The position numbers were made by a program, and so were the translations under genes. 64,000 nucleotides of DNA from NCBI RefSeq assembly GCF_003751945.1, contig NZ_RJKL01000001.1:2790001-2854000 (forward strand), written 5' to 3'. Position 1 is the first letter of the stretch. Each line of letters begins with the position of its first letter. Under the pieces are notes generated by a model. That model saw only the letters and a list, made by a program, of their open reading frames with translations. It had not been told where the DNA came from and did not search any database. Source of the stretch: Couchioplanes caeruleus. Lineage in GTDB: Bacteria > Actinomycetota > Actinomycetes > Mycobacteriales > Micromonosporaceae. Positions 8,727 through 16,106 of this stretch are shown here, piece after piece.

Positions 8727-9854
8727 GTGAGCGGGTTGGCCGAGCCGGTTCGGGCACGGCGGTTGACGCAGGATGAGGGCCGCAGACTGCAGCAACTGGT
8801 GCGGCGCGGTAAGCACGACTCGGTTCGGGTGCGACGGGCGCTGATCATCATGGCGTCGGCTTCGGGGACGCCGGTGGTGTCGATCGCTCGTCTCGTGGCG
8901 GCGCACGAGGACACCGTCCGCGACGTGATCCATCTGTTCAATGAGATGGGTCTTCGCGCGTTGGACCCTCAGTGGGCGGGAGGCCGTCCCCGCCGGATCA
9001 ATGACGACGATGAGGCGTTCATCGTCGCGACGGCCACCACGCGCCCGAGCAAACTCGGACGCCCGTTCACCCGCTGGAGCCTGCGGAAACTCGCCGACTA
9101 TCTTGCCCGAGACGCTGATCGGCGGGTGGTCTGCGGCCGGGAACGGCTGCGGCAGTTGCTGCGCGCCAACGACGTCAGCTGGCAGCGCACGAGGACGTGG
9201 AAGGAATCCACGGATCCGGACTTCGACACGAAACTCGATCGCATTGAGCGGGTCACCACACAGTTCCCGCAGCGGTGTTTCGCGTTCGACCAGTTCGGGC
9301 CGTTGTCGATCCGCCCGCACCATGGCACCACCTGGCAGAAGCGCAAGCGTCCGGACCGGCTACCGGCGACCTACACGCGCACGCACGGGATCCGCTACTT
9401 CCACGGCTGTTACAGCTTCGCTGACGATCAGCTCTGGGGTGTGGTTCGCCGCCGCAAGGGCGCAGACCACACCCTGTCCGCGCTCAAATCGATCCGGGCC
9501 GCGCGGCCGGACGGGGCACCGATCTACGTCATCATGGACAACTTGTCGGCGAACAAGACCCCGACCATCCGAGATTGGGCTGCCCGGAACAAGGTCGAGC
9601 TCTGCCTGACCCCCACCAGCACGTCCTGGGCGAACCCGATCGAGGCGCAGTTCGGGCCGCTCCGAACGTTCACGATGGCCGGTTCGAACCACCCGAACCA
9701 CACCGTCCAGACCCGCGAGCTGCAGAGGTATCTGCGCTGGCGCAACGCCAACGCCCGCCACCCCGACGTCCTTGCCGCTCAACGCCGTGAACGAGCCCGC
9801 GTCCGCAGCGAACGCCAACAGCGTTGGGGCCGACCCCGCACCAAAGCCGCCTGA
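8727..9854 (+). CDS. IS630-family DDE transposase
   Basis: A 375-residue transposase starting at a GTG just inside the left inverted repeat. The N-terminal third is a helix-turn-helix pair (VSIARLVAAHEDTVRDVIHLFNE; LRKLADYLARD). The DDE domain follows: CFAFDQFGPLSI holds the first aspartate, IYVIMDNLSANKTP the second, and SWANPIEAQFGPLRTF the glutamate. This order and the NPIE block are typical of IS630-family transposases. The frame is uninterrupted and of normal length. Confidence 0.94.
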   Translation: MSGLAEPVRARRLTQDEGRRLQQLVRRGKHDSVRVRRALIIMASASGTPVVSIARLVAAHEDTVRDVIHLFNEMGLRALDPQWAGGRPRRINDDDEAFIVATATTRPSKLGRPFTRWSLRKLADYLARDADRRVVCGRERLRQLLRANDVSWQRTRTWKESTDPDFDTKLDRIERVTTQFPQRCFAFDQFGPLSIRPHHGTTWQKRKRPDRLPATYTRTHGIRYFHGCYSFADDQLWGVVRRRKGADHTLSALKSIRAARPDGAPIYVIMDNLSANKTPTIRDWAARNKVELCLTPTSTSWANPIEAQFGPLRTFTMAGSNHPNHTVQTRELQRYLRWRNANARHPDVLAAQRRERARVRSERQQRWGRPRTKAA

Positions 9855-9863
9855 CCGCTCAGA

Positions 9864-9890
9864 CCCGGTGAACGTTCATGGACAGCGCAC
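9864..9890. repeat. IS630 right terminal inverted repeat
   Basis: A 27-bp perfect inverted copy of the left end, beginning nine bases after the transposase stop codon and followed by the TA duplicate. Confidence 0.92.
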
Positions 9891-10002
9891 TAGAGGACTA
9901 GAATCAGGGGTCGAATTCCACCGCGACCAGCAGATGTACGAGTGGACCAAGTCGAGCCCGATTGTCATCGGTGGGCGAAACTTGGATTCCACCGGCAACA
10001 TA

Positions 10003-10068
10003 GCATCACTGATCAGCATCACTGATCAGTGTCATCAGACAGGAGAGGCGCGACAGCATCACTGATCA
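10003..10068. promoter_or_regulatory. Three 13-bp direct repeats GCATCACTGATCA (possible iteron/operator array)
   Basis: Exact copies of GCATCACTGATCA at 10003-10015, 10016-10028 and 10056-10068. The first two abut. The third starts 40 bp after the second, close to four helical turns. Each contains the palindrome TGATCA. The array lies upstream of the lost integrase start, where an excisionase or regulator would be expected to bind. That role is inferred. Confidence 0.55.
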
Positions 10069-10222
10069 GATGTTGTGAGAAGTTTCTGTACGGGTTTAAA
10101 CGGCCTGCTTCGCAGGCCGGTCGCGCCGCCCAGCAGGGCCGGGCCGGCGGCCCGCCGCCGACACGCTCCGCTGCGCTGCGGTGTCGTCGGTTCCAGCCCT
10201 GCGGCAGGCGCGAACACGAAAG

Positions 10223-10260
10223 AGCCCCGGGCCGCCGAGATAGCCGGCAGATCCGGGGCT
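10223..10260. terminator. Hairpin, likely bidirectional terminator
   Basis: AGCCCCGG (10223-10230) pairs with CCGGGGCT (10253-10260) around a 22-base loop that can fold further. There is no clear T-run, as is common in actinobacteria. It lies between the repeat array and the HAD remnant. Confidence 0.45.
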
Positions 10261-10299
10261 TACAGCTCACGAAGGCACGACGCCTCCGGCGGGGACTCT

Positions 10300-10570
10300 G
10301 ACCTCTGCGATGGGGGTGCCATCCCGTCACCCTCCGTCCAGGCGAAGCCGGGTCGGTGTCGTTGTGCTCGGTCGTGCTGTTGACGGTCACTGCGAGGGCC
10401 ACCGCGGCGGCGGCAGTTCATCGTCCGCCTATCGGCGACGTAGTCGCACTCGGCCGGGTTCGCGCCAAGCCCTTCGGTCGTCGCACGGTAGATCCTGGGA
10501 TCGGGTTTGCTACCACGAGTTCGCACGAGATGGCCGCCACAATGCGCTCCATCGAGGATGGATAGGCGCC
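10300..10570 (-). pseudogene. HAD-superfamily hydrolase fragment with frameshifts
   Basis: On the minus strand three successive frames together read as the C-terminal third of a HAD subfamily IA hydrolase. First comes MERIVAAISCELVVANP, then after a shift KPDPRIYRATTEGLGANPAECDYVAD (the motif III lysine and motif IV aspartate), then after a second shift VALAVTVNSTTEHNDTDPASPG. In intact relatives the block reads SCELGVRKPDPRIY, then CxYVGDG, then an AAAxxVGLT...TDPxWPG segment. The 5' two thirds are absent. The first shift lies near the KPDP codons, the second just after the VAD codons. Confidence 0.7.
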
Positions 10571-10661
10571 GTCATCGCGGCGGGACTCCGGAGAGCGACC
10601 TTGACGCAGCCGTGTCCGAAGCGTGATCGTCCCGGTGTGGCAGATCAATACGGTCCGGACC

Positions 10662-11156
10662 ATGACCTGGCCAGAGCCACCACAGGGTTCCGGAACGGTG
10701 CTGCCCTCGTCGTGGGACGGGGGCACCGATGGTTGGTCGACCGGCGCCAAGGTCGGTCTCGCGGTCAGCATCGTCGCGGCCATAGTGATCTGCTCGGTTC
10801 CGATGGCTGGATTCTTCGTGTACTGGTTCCTGGGGCCAGACCTCGACGATGCCAAGGCGACCGCCGGGCAATACTTCGACCGGATCGAAGTGGGTGACGA
10901 CACGGGAGCGTACCGGTTGCTCTGCACCAAGGCCCAGAACGAAATGACTCAGGACTCCTTCGCCGCCAAGCTGAAAGATGGTTCCCGACCGGTCGATCAC
11001 ACCGTCCTCAATGGGAGTTTCTTGGGCGAATCCGGCTATGAGGCCTTGATCGACGTACGGCTCGTCACAGGAAGCGGTGCGATCCGCGAGGTGAATCTCA
11101 CCCTGAATGGCGGCGACAAGAATCGTTGGCGGGTCTGCGGGGACACCTTCATCTAG
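10662..11156 (+). CDS. Small membrane-anchored protein, function unknown (DUF4878-like)
   Basis: 164 residues from the ATG at 10662; an upstream GTG at 10623 is also possible. A Pro/Gly/Ser-rich stretch of about 25 residues precedes one transmembrane helix (VGLAVSIVAAIVICSVPMAG, then FFVYWF). The extracytoplasmic domain has AGQYFDRIEVGDDTGAYRLLC, DSFAAKLKDG and a final RWRVCGDTFI. This resembles small NTF2-like lipoprotein/membrane proteins of actinobacteria (DUF4878 type). It lies in the tRNA-Arg element and is probably cargo. No function is assigned. Confidence 0.65.
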   Translation: MTWPEPPQGSGTVLPSSWDGGTDGWSTGAKVGLAVSIVAAIVICSVPMAGFFVYWFLGPDLDDAKATAGQYFDRIEVGDDTGAYRLLCTKAQNEMTQDSFAAKLKDGSRPVDHTVLNGSFLGESGYEALIDVRLVTGSGAIREVNLTLNGGDKNRWRVCGDTFI

Positions 11157-11313
11157 AGCGCAGATTCGCGACCGGGGTCGTCAGACTGAAGCCCAGTCAC
11201 CACCAACCCACAGCTATCCGCTTGAGTGCCTCGCCGACGATTCTCCGTGGCTCGGCACGCGCCGGATCTCGCTCAGCCGTACATCGCCCTGGAACAGATG
11301 CGACACTGTGGGG

Positions 11314-11814
11314 GTGGGAGAGTCGATCTCCGTACTGACCGTGGCATCACGCACGCACGACCTGCGGTCACCGCGACTCGCCGCCCGGTGGCCGAAGGAC
11401 CGGCCCGTCCCGGAACTCGTGGTGCTCGACCTGGTCATCGACGGGACATCGTTCCTGGACATGGTCTTTGCGCGGCTGCCCACCTTCTCGCTGCGGTCCC
11501 CACTATGGGTCGGCCGCCCGCTCGTCCCGATCCACGCGCGTGCCCTGCTCGGCGAAGGGCCCTCAGACCTCCACTACGACGACCCGCCGGATCATGTCGC
11601 ACTACTCATGTGCCCCTACTGCGCCAACGGCGGTTGCGGCGTACTGTCTGCCCGGCTCATCCGGGACAGCAACCGGGTGCACTGGACCGATATCGGCCGC
11701 CAGATTCGCAACCTTGGAGAACTCGACCCATTCACGTTCGACGCCGACCAGTACGACGAGACGTTGCGGCCGTTACTCAACGCGCCGGTCCACGACTCGC
11801 CGACTGATGGTTGA
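11314..11814 (+). CDS. Hypothetical protein with CPYC motif
   Basis: 166 residues from the GTG at 11314; the frame is open back to 11107, but the extra part overlaps the previous gene and looks unstructured. It has VLDLVIDGTSFLDMV, then PPDHVALLMCPYCANGGCGVLSARLIR, then VHWTDIGRQIRNL and a final FTFDADQYDETLRPLL. The four cysteines in the CPYCxxGGCG block could bind a metal. Similar unnamed proteins occur in Streptomyces and relatives. Function is unknown, and it belongs to the cargo region of the element. Confidence 0.6.
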   Translation: MGESISVLTVASRTHDLRSPRLAARWPKDRPVPELVVLDLVIDGTSFLDMVFARLPTFSLRSPLWVGRPLVPIHARALLGEGPSDLHYDDPPDHVALLMCPYCANGGCGVLSARLIRDSNRVHWTDIGRQIRNLGELDPFTFDADQYDETLRPLLNAPVHDSPTDG

Positions 11815-12072
11815 TCCCCGTGCCTCAAGGGCGCGACTCTCGGTTGAGAAGCTCGCCGAGCGACGAGTCGCCTTAACGAGAACTCAAGTTCAGGATGACT
11901 TCGCGACCGCAGTCGTACGGCACCGTACAGCAGCGAAGTACAGCAACCGACCGAGCCGGACTGAGGCGAACCGGTCCGCAGATGGCTTCTGAGCTGCGGT
12001 TCATGCCGCATTCACCCTTACCGCCGAGACTCCTTAGATTTAGGCCAGGCCAGGCCAGGAAGTGCGCTGGGA
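11815..12072. other. No gene recognised
   Basis: 258 bases between the CPYC-motif gene and the excisionase-like gene. Short frames exist on both strands but none has a start signal and family features. This stretch contains the two small repeats AGGCC around 12042-12058. Confidence 0.4.
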
Positions 12073-12273
12073 TCAAGGCGCCTGGTCGTTCAAGTCCGGC
12101 CGATGCTGCTTGATCCAGGCCTCAACGTCATCTCGTCGCCATACCTTGCCCTGGATCAGCTCGTCGTAGGGTGCCGGCCAGTCCGACCGGTGCGTGAGCT
12201 GGTAGACGCGCTGACGGCTGATCCCTCCGAGCCGTAAGCGGATTTCGGCTGCTCCCATGAGATCACTGGGCAT
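12073..12273 (-). CDS. Excisionase/AlpA-like helix-turn-helix DNA-binding protein
   Basis: 66 residues: an MGAAEIRLRLGGISRQRVYQL helix-turn-helix, then SDWPAPYDELIQGKVWRRDDVEAW. This is the winged-helix (MerR-like) layout of AlpA and Xis proteins, in which the 'GKVWRRDDVEAWI' strand-helix closes the domain. It lies 220 bp from attR. In actinomycete elements such a gene directs excision or regulates int. With the integrase broken it is probably an orphan. Confidence 0.8.
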   Translation of the reverse strand: MPSDLMGAAEIRLRLGGISRQRVYQLTHRSDWPAPYDELIQGKVWRRDDVEAWIKQHRPDLNDQAP

Positions 12274-12494
12274 ACGACTACCTTACAAGCGACAACTGCC
12301 GAAACATTTCACCCAATCGATGGAACTTCGCTGGGCGCTTCGACGCCGCAGGGCGGCCGCCTGTGGCCCCCACACGCCGAGCGTCGTACAGCCAGCCGTA
12401 CAGCCAAGTCGCCCGGCTGACCCCGACATCACCCGACACCGACAGACAGGCTGAGCAGGGACACCGCCCCCCCCCTGCCAGCCCGTCCTGATCT

Positions 12495-12539
12495 ACTTCT
12501 AATCCGTCGGTCGCAGGTTCGAATTCTGCCGGGCGCGCC
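12495..12539. other. attR: 45-bp tRNA-Arg-derived repeat
   Basis: A second copy of the tRNA-Arg 3' half, without the 5' half, so not a functional tRNA. It differs from 8191-8235 at one base (T at 12525), which falls in the T-stem. It marks the right end of the integrated element. Confidence 0.9.
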
Positions 12540-12910
12540 ATTACTTGCATTATCGGGCGTTCGCCTCATCGGTTTCGTTGCCTGCTTCGGCGCCTGAGCC
12601 ACAGAGGACTCGTCCCATGAGGTTGCAGCCGAGGTGCACGCCGGCGGTCATGGCCGCCTGAGCGATCGGCAAGGCCTCCTGTTATCCGCCCGAGGCAGCG
12701 AGTCGGCCGCAGAGGTGACAAGCCCCAGTCCAACGCCGACCGCACCCCTCGCAGTGTGCCCGACTCGTCGAGCGTGCGGTGTTCGTCGTCGATGAGGGTC
12801 GAGCCGGCAGCTCTCAAGGCCAGGTGGCGACGTTGATCATGATTGATATCATCCGGCCGGATGACGCGGGCCGAGCACCGGCCGGCTGGGGAGATGTCGG
12901 GTAGGTCCGA
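12540..12910. other. Intergenic region with one inverted repeat
   Basis: No supported gene. ATGATTGATATCAT (12839-12852) is an inverted repeat with 5-bp arms about 60 bp upstream of the SPFH gene and could be an operator. Nothing else was recognised. Confidence 0.4.
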
Positions 12911-14011
12911 ATGGCGATGCTGGATAGGGTACGCGGTGAATTCATCGATATCGTTGAGTGGCTGGACGGCAGCCGCGACACGATGGTGTGGCGATTCCCG
13001 CGGTATCACAACGAGATCAAGATGGGCGCCCGCCTCGTGGTGCGCGAATCGCAGGTCGCCGTTTTCGTGAACGAGGGCACCATCGCGGACGCCTTCGGTC
13101 CCGGCACGCACGTCCTGCACACCCAGAATCTCCCGGTACTGTCCACTCTCAAGGGGTGGAAGTATGGATTCGAGTCGCCTTTCAAGGCCGAGGTGTACTT
13201 CGTCAACACTCGACAGTTCACCGACCTGAAATGGGGCACCCAGAACCCGGTCATCGTCCGGGATCCGGAGTTCGGCATGGTGCGACTACGCGCATTCGGC
13301 GCGTACGCGCTGCGCATCATCGACGCACGCCGGCTCCTCACCGAGCTGGTGGGCACCGACCCGGAATTCCGTTCGGAGGAGGTCGCCAACTATCTCCAGC
13401 AGTTGATCGTGAGCAGGCTGACCTCCGCGCTGGCCACCGCACATGTATCTCTGCTCGACATGGCAGCCCACCAGGAGGCCATCGGCACGCAGCTCACCGA
13501 GGTGCTCGCCGAGCAGCTCGCCCCGATGGGCCTGACGATTCCGACCGTCATCGTGCAGAACATCTCGGTGCCGCCCGAGGTGGAGCAGGCGCTCGACCGG
13601 CGTACACAGATGGGCATCATTGGGGACCTGCAGCGATACACGACGTTCCAGACCGCCAATGCCATCGAGGACGCCGCCCGGAACCCGGGCGCCGCCGGGC
13701 TGGGCACGGGACTGGGCATGGGGATGCTCTTCGGCCAGCGCATGGGTGGGGCCCTCGACGGGAACGCCGGCCACGCCTCCGTGCCCGTACAGCCGCCTCC
13801 GCTGCCCGTGACCCCGCAGTGGTACGTGGGTTTGGACGGCAGTCAGCAGGGCCCATTCGACCTCGGCACGCTTACCGGGCAGGTGGGCGCCGGTGCGGTC
13901 ACCCGAGAAACGCTGGTGTGGCGGGCCGGAATGGCTCAATGGGCACGAGCTGCAGACATACCCGAGCTTGCGCCCCTGTTCGCCCACACGCCGCCCCCGA
14001 TGCCCCGATGA
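12911..14011 (+). CDS. SPFH-domain protein with C-terminal GYF_2-like domain
   Basis: 366 residues. Residues 1-240 match the bacterial SPFH/'virion core' YdjI-like family: FIDIVEWLDGSRDTMVWRFPRYHNEIKMGARLVVRESQVAVFVNEG, then VLSTLKGWKYGFESPFKAEVYFV, a LRAFGAYALRIID segment, and a long helix with LDMAAHQEAIGTQLTEVLAEQLAPMGL. A Gly/Met-rich linker follows. The last 55 residues (QWYVGLDGSQQGPFDLGTL...LVWRAGMAQWARAADIPEL) are a GYF_2-like protein-interaction domain. There is no signal peptide. The ATGA overlap with the next gene shows tight coupling. Such proteins scaffold membrane microdomains; the exact role is unknown. Confidence 0.85.
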   Translation: MAMLDRVRGEFIDIVEWLDGSRDTMVWRFPRYHNEIKMGARLVVRESQVAVFVNEGTIADAFGPGTHVLHTQNLPVLSTLKGWKYGFESPFKAEVYFVNTRQFTDLKWGTQNPVIVRDPEFGMVRLRAFGAYALRIIDARRLLTELVGTDPEFRSEEVANYLQQLIVSRLTSALATAHVSLLDMAAHQEAIGTQLTEVLAEQLAPMGLTIPTVIVQNISVPPEVEQALDRRTQMGIIGDLQRYTTFQTANAIEDAARNPGAAGLGTGLGMGMLFGQRMGGALDGNAGHASVPVQPPPLPVTPQWYVGLDGSQQGPFDLGTLTGQVGAGAVTRETLVWRAGMAQWARAADIPELAPLFAHTPPPMPR

Positions 14012-14784
14012 CCGGCCCGGGTCCGTCCGCCGCCATCTCCTCCAGTTGCCCGTCCTGCGGAGCCGGGATGGAGGTCGACCAGGGCGCAGGTGTCATGCGA
14101 TGCCCGTACTGCCGGCGAGAGGTCCTCATGCCGGCGACGCCGGCCTCCGGGACCGGCTGGCCGTTCGGCACGGGTGGCGCAGACATGCCGCACATCACCA
14201 TCAGCAGCGCTCGGACGTTCACACAGAAGCCCGAAGCGATCCGCCGCCAGAAGTTGATGGTGTTGATCTTCGGAATAGGGGCTTTCCTGGCGATGGGAGC
14301 CGTCCTGACCTCGATCCTCTCGTCCACTCTGTTCGATTCGTCTGGCGACGTGGAAGAGGTGGAGGTGGGAGCTGCGGCGCGGTTCAAGTCGTTCGAAGCG
14401 ACGGTCCGCGGCGTCGACTGCACCAAGCAGTCGATCACCAAACCCGATGATCCGGCGACCTCCTTCGACGACACCATGGCCGAGAAGGCCGAGGGCAAGT
14501 TCTGCGTGGTCTCCTTCTCGGTGAAGAACGTCGGCGAGAAGACCGACACCTATCCGACATGGAGCTTCGAGGCCACCAGCCCGACGGAACGCGTGCTCGA
14601 CAGAAAATACACCGCCGAGGACTACGCCAACAAAGGGAGCAAAGCTCTCGATGAGCCGATCGATCCAGGAAAGACTGCCGATCAGCTTCTGGTCTTCGAC
14701 GTTCCCACCGACACGACACTCGCATACCTACAAATTTGCGCTGTGTTCGACGAACCCACCATCAAGGTGAAGTTCAGCTCATGA
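14008..14784 (+). CDS. Zinc-ribbon membrane protein with DUF4352-like domain
   Basis: 258 residues, starting inside the SPFH stop codon (ATGA). An N-terminal zinc ribbon (CPSCGAGM...RCPYCRREV, residues 14-43) precedes one transmembrane helix (KLMVLIFGIGAFLAMGAVLTSIL). The outer domain resembles DUF4352/telomeric-repeat-binding-factor-2-like lipoprotein domains: FCVVSFSVKNVGEKTDTYPTWSFEA, then DEPIDPGKTADQLLVFDVP. The ribbon may bind the GYF or SPFH partner at the inner face of the membrane. The pair is probably one functional unit. Confidence 0.8.
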   Translation: MTGPGPSAAISSSCPSCGAGMEVDQGAGVMRCPYCRREVLMPATPASGTGWPFGTGGADMPHITISSARTFTQKPEAIRRQKLMVLIFGIGAFLAMGAVLTSILSSTLFDSSGDVEEVEVGAAARFKSFEATVRGVDCTKQSITKPDDPATSFDDTMAEKAEGKFCVVSFSVKNVGEKTDTYPTWSFEATSPTERVLDRKYTAEDYANKGSKALDEPIDPGKTADQLLVFDVPTDTTLAYLQICAVFDEPTIKVKFSS

Positions 14785-14789
14785 TTGTC

Positions 14790-14825
14790 GCCGGTCCGAC
14801 CTGGCTTCGGGCAGGTCGGACCGGC
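14790..14825 (+). terminator. Strong rho-independent-type hairpin
   Basis: GCCGGTCCGACCTG pairs perfectly with CAGGTCGGACCGGC around an 8-base GCTTCGGG loop, six bases after the stop codon. It ends the SPFH operon. Confidence 0.8.
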
Positions 14826-15275
14826 GAGGGCCATCGCCGGGAAAAGCCGGGGGGCCGGCGCCAACCCGGTGCCCACAGATGGGCCGAGGGTGGGCGTGCC
14901 GCCGCCATGACGTCGGTGCGCTGAGGGTCGCCCGGACGGAGCTGTCGGCTGGTCATGGCATGTCGGTCGAGGAAATCCGGAAGGCCGTGAAGGGCTGGCC
15001 GGCTGACCGGATGCTGGGAAGTCAGGTGATCAGGGCAGAGCCGGTCGCTTCGACGGCGAGGACGCGGCAGACGACAGACGCGCAGGGTCGCGGTCGATGA
15101 GCGGAAGCCACCGCCGGGCGGCAGGGCGTCACGGATCGGTGAATCTGCCGCTGTCAGCTTCGTGTCGTATCGGATTTCCCTCCGGCCGCATCCATCCTGC
15201 AACCGCACCGGTTCGCAGTTCGCTACGCGCCGGACCGAGACTGACATTCAACGACGGGGGCAGGAGATTCCAAGC
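14826..15275. other. No gene recognised (450 bases)
   Basis: Both strands were read. The longer frames on the minus strand are arginine-rich and lack family features. Nothing was recognised except GC-rich spacer sequence. Confidence 0.4.
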
Positions 15276-15473
15276 ATGTATCTCACCTGGGCGGATATCG
15301 CGCAGACACTGCTGGCCGGCCTCGCCGGGATGCTGGGCGTCTTTCTGGTGGAGGAAGGGCTCCGTGTGCTGCGCGAGCGCGGCCTGTCCCCTGCACGCTG
15401 GGCGCAGAACCGGACGTTCTTGACACCGCGCGCCAGGGCAGTTCAGGCCGTATCCGAGGCCGACACTCCGTAG
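15276..15473 (+). CDS. Small membrane protein, unknown function
   Basis: 65 residues from the ATG at 15276, which follows CAGGAGATTCCAAGC. MYLTWADIAQTLLAGLAGMLGVFLV forms one N-terminal transmembrane helix, followed by a basic tail (LRVLRERGLSPARWAQNRTF). No family was recognised. The ribosome site and helix favour a real gene. Confidence 0.5.
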   Translation: MYLTWADIAQTLLAGLAGMLGVFLVEEGLRVLRERGLSPARWAQNRTFLTPRARAVQAVSEADTP

Positions 15474-15480
15474 GCGGCGC

Positions 15481-15896
15481 CTACAGGTTCGGCGTCGGCG
15501 CCACGGTTGACCGGGCCGTCGACCGCCGCCATCGCCAGCCGATGCCGAAGAACATCACCGACAGGTTCATGTCGGTGTAGCCGTAGAACGGCATCACGAC
15601 CAGCGCGATCACCGGGATGACGCGGAGCCACTTGGCGGGCGTGCTCACCGCCGCCAGCCGCCGAGCGGCGATCACGAACAGCAGCAGGAACACCAGCAGG
15701 GCCGGGATGCCGTGGCTGTACATCATGAGCCAGATCCGGCCTGGGTGCCGAGCGGCTCCGAGGCGTGGGTGGTGTCGACCATGCGCGGGCCGCCGTAGCC
15801 GATCAACGGTGAGTGGGCGACCGCGTCCAGGGTCCGCCGGTAGATGTCGGTCCGGTCCTTGGTCGAGTCGGTGTTCTCGACCCGGTTCAGGGGGCC
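15481..15896 (-). pseudogene. O-antigen ligase/polymerase (Wzy-like) C-terminal remnant with frameshift
   Basis: The upstream frame reads LNRVENTDSTKDRTDIYRR, LDAVAHSPLIGYGGPR, then DTTHASEPLGTQ. This is the loop of O-antigen ligase-family membrane proteins (GYG...GTHG). Near 15745 the frame shifts by one base and continues as GRIWLMMYSHGIPALLVFLL, with further transmembrane helices and GYTDMNLSVMFFGIGW. There is no start codon, and the N-terminal membrane helices are missing. The fragment is in frame with the preceding small gene and separated from it by its TGA (15903-15905). Confidence 0.75.
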
Positions 15897-15902
15897 TTCT
15901 CC

Positions 15903-16106
15903 TCACTCAGAGCAGGCCGGATCCGGCGCGAACGGGTGCCGGTCTCCCCGCAGCCGGGCCAGCCGTGCCGCCTGCCGGTCCGCCAGCCCGTGGGCGCGGC
16001 GCCGGCGCCGGTCGTGCCGGGCCGCTGCGGCAGCGGCCCGGCTGCGCCTCGTCTCCTCCGCGCGCGCCCGCAACCGCTGGCGCCACTCCTGCGGAGCCGT
16101 CGTCAT
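15903..16106 (-). CDS. Small arginine-rich protein coupled to the ABC exporter
   Basis: 67 residues whose ATG overlaps the stop codon of the permease (ATGA at 16103-16106). It is almost wholly charged (EWRQRLRARAEETRRSRAAA) and probably one long helix. No family is recognised. The overlap and direction support translation, but the sequence could be a remnant joined to the polymerase fragment that follows. Confidence 0.5.
   Translation of the reverse strand: MTTAPQEWRQRLRARAEETRRSRAAAAAARHDRRRRRAHGLADRQAARLARLRGDRHPFAPDPACSE

Larger units (their letters stand above)
8616..9890. mobile_element. IS630-family insertion sequence, 1275 bp, complete
   Basis: Perfect 27-bp terminal inverted repeats (8616-8642 and 9864-9890; outer bases GTGCGCTGTCC...) enclose one transposase gene. 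The element is flanked by TA on both sides (8614-8615, 9891-9892), the target duplication expected of the IS630/Tc1-mariner group. The restored target reads CCTCTAGAGG, a palindrome. Ends and transposase are intact, so the copy may still be active. Confidence 0.92.
9893..10299. other. Non-coding stretch of the element with regulatory-looking repeats
   Basis: No supported gene. It contains three 13-bp direct repeats (10003-10068), GC-rich inverted repeats around GGCCTGCTTCGCAGGCC (near 10100) and GACAC...GTGTC (near 10161-10184), and a strong hairpin at 10223-10260. Confidence 0.5.
8236..12539. mobile_element. Decayed tRNA-Arg integrative element (about 4.3 kb)
   Basis: The segment is bounded by the 45-bp direct repeats made of the tRNA-Arg 3' half. 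It contains a tyrosine-recombinase C-terminal remnant next to attL and an excisionase-like HTH gene close to attR, the two genes expected of an actinomycete integrative element. No replication or FtsK/SpoIIIE-like transfer gene remains. An IS630-family insertion, a frameshifted HAD gene and stretches with no open frame show decay. The element is probably immobile. Confidence 0.85.

Noticed and set aside
10019..10402. 127-residue minus-strand frame in the tRNA-Arg element
   Set aside because: Its first part is the third frame of the HAD remnant; the rest reads through hairpins and repeats.
12495..12539. A second tRNA-Arg gene
   Set aside because: Only the 3' half is present, with a T-stem mismatch; it is the attachment-site copy.
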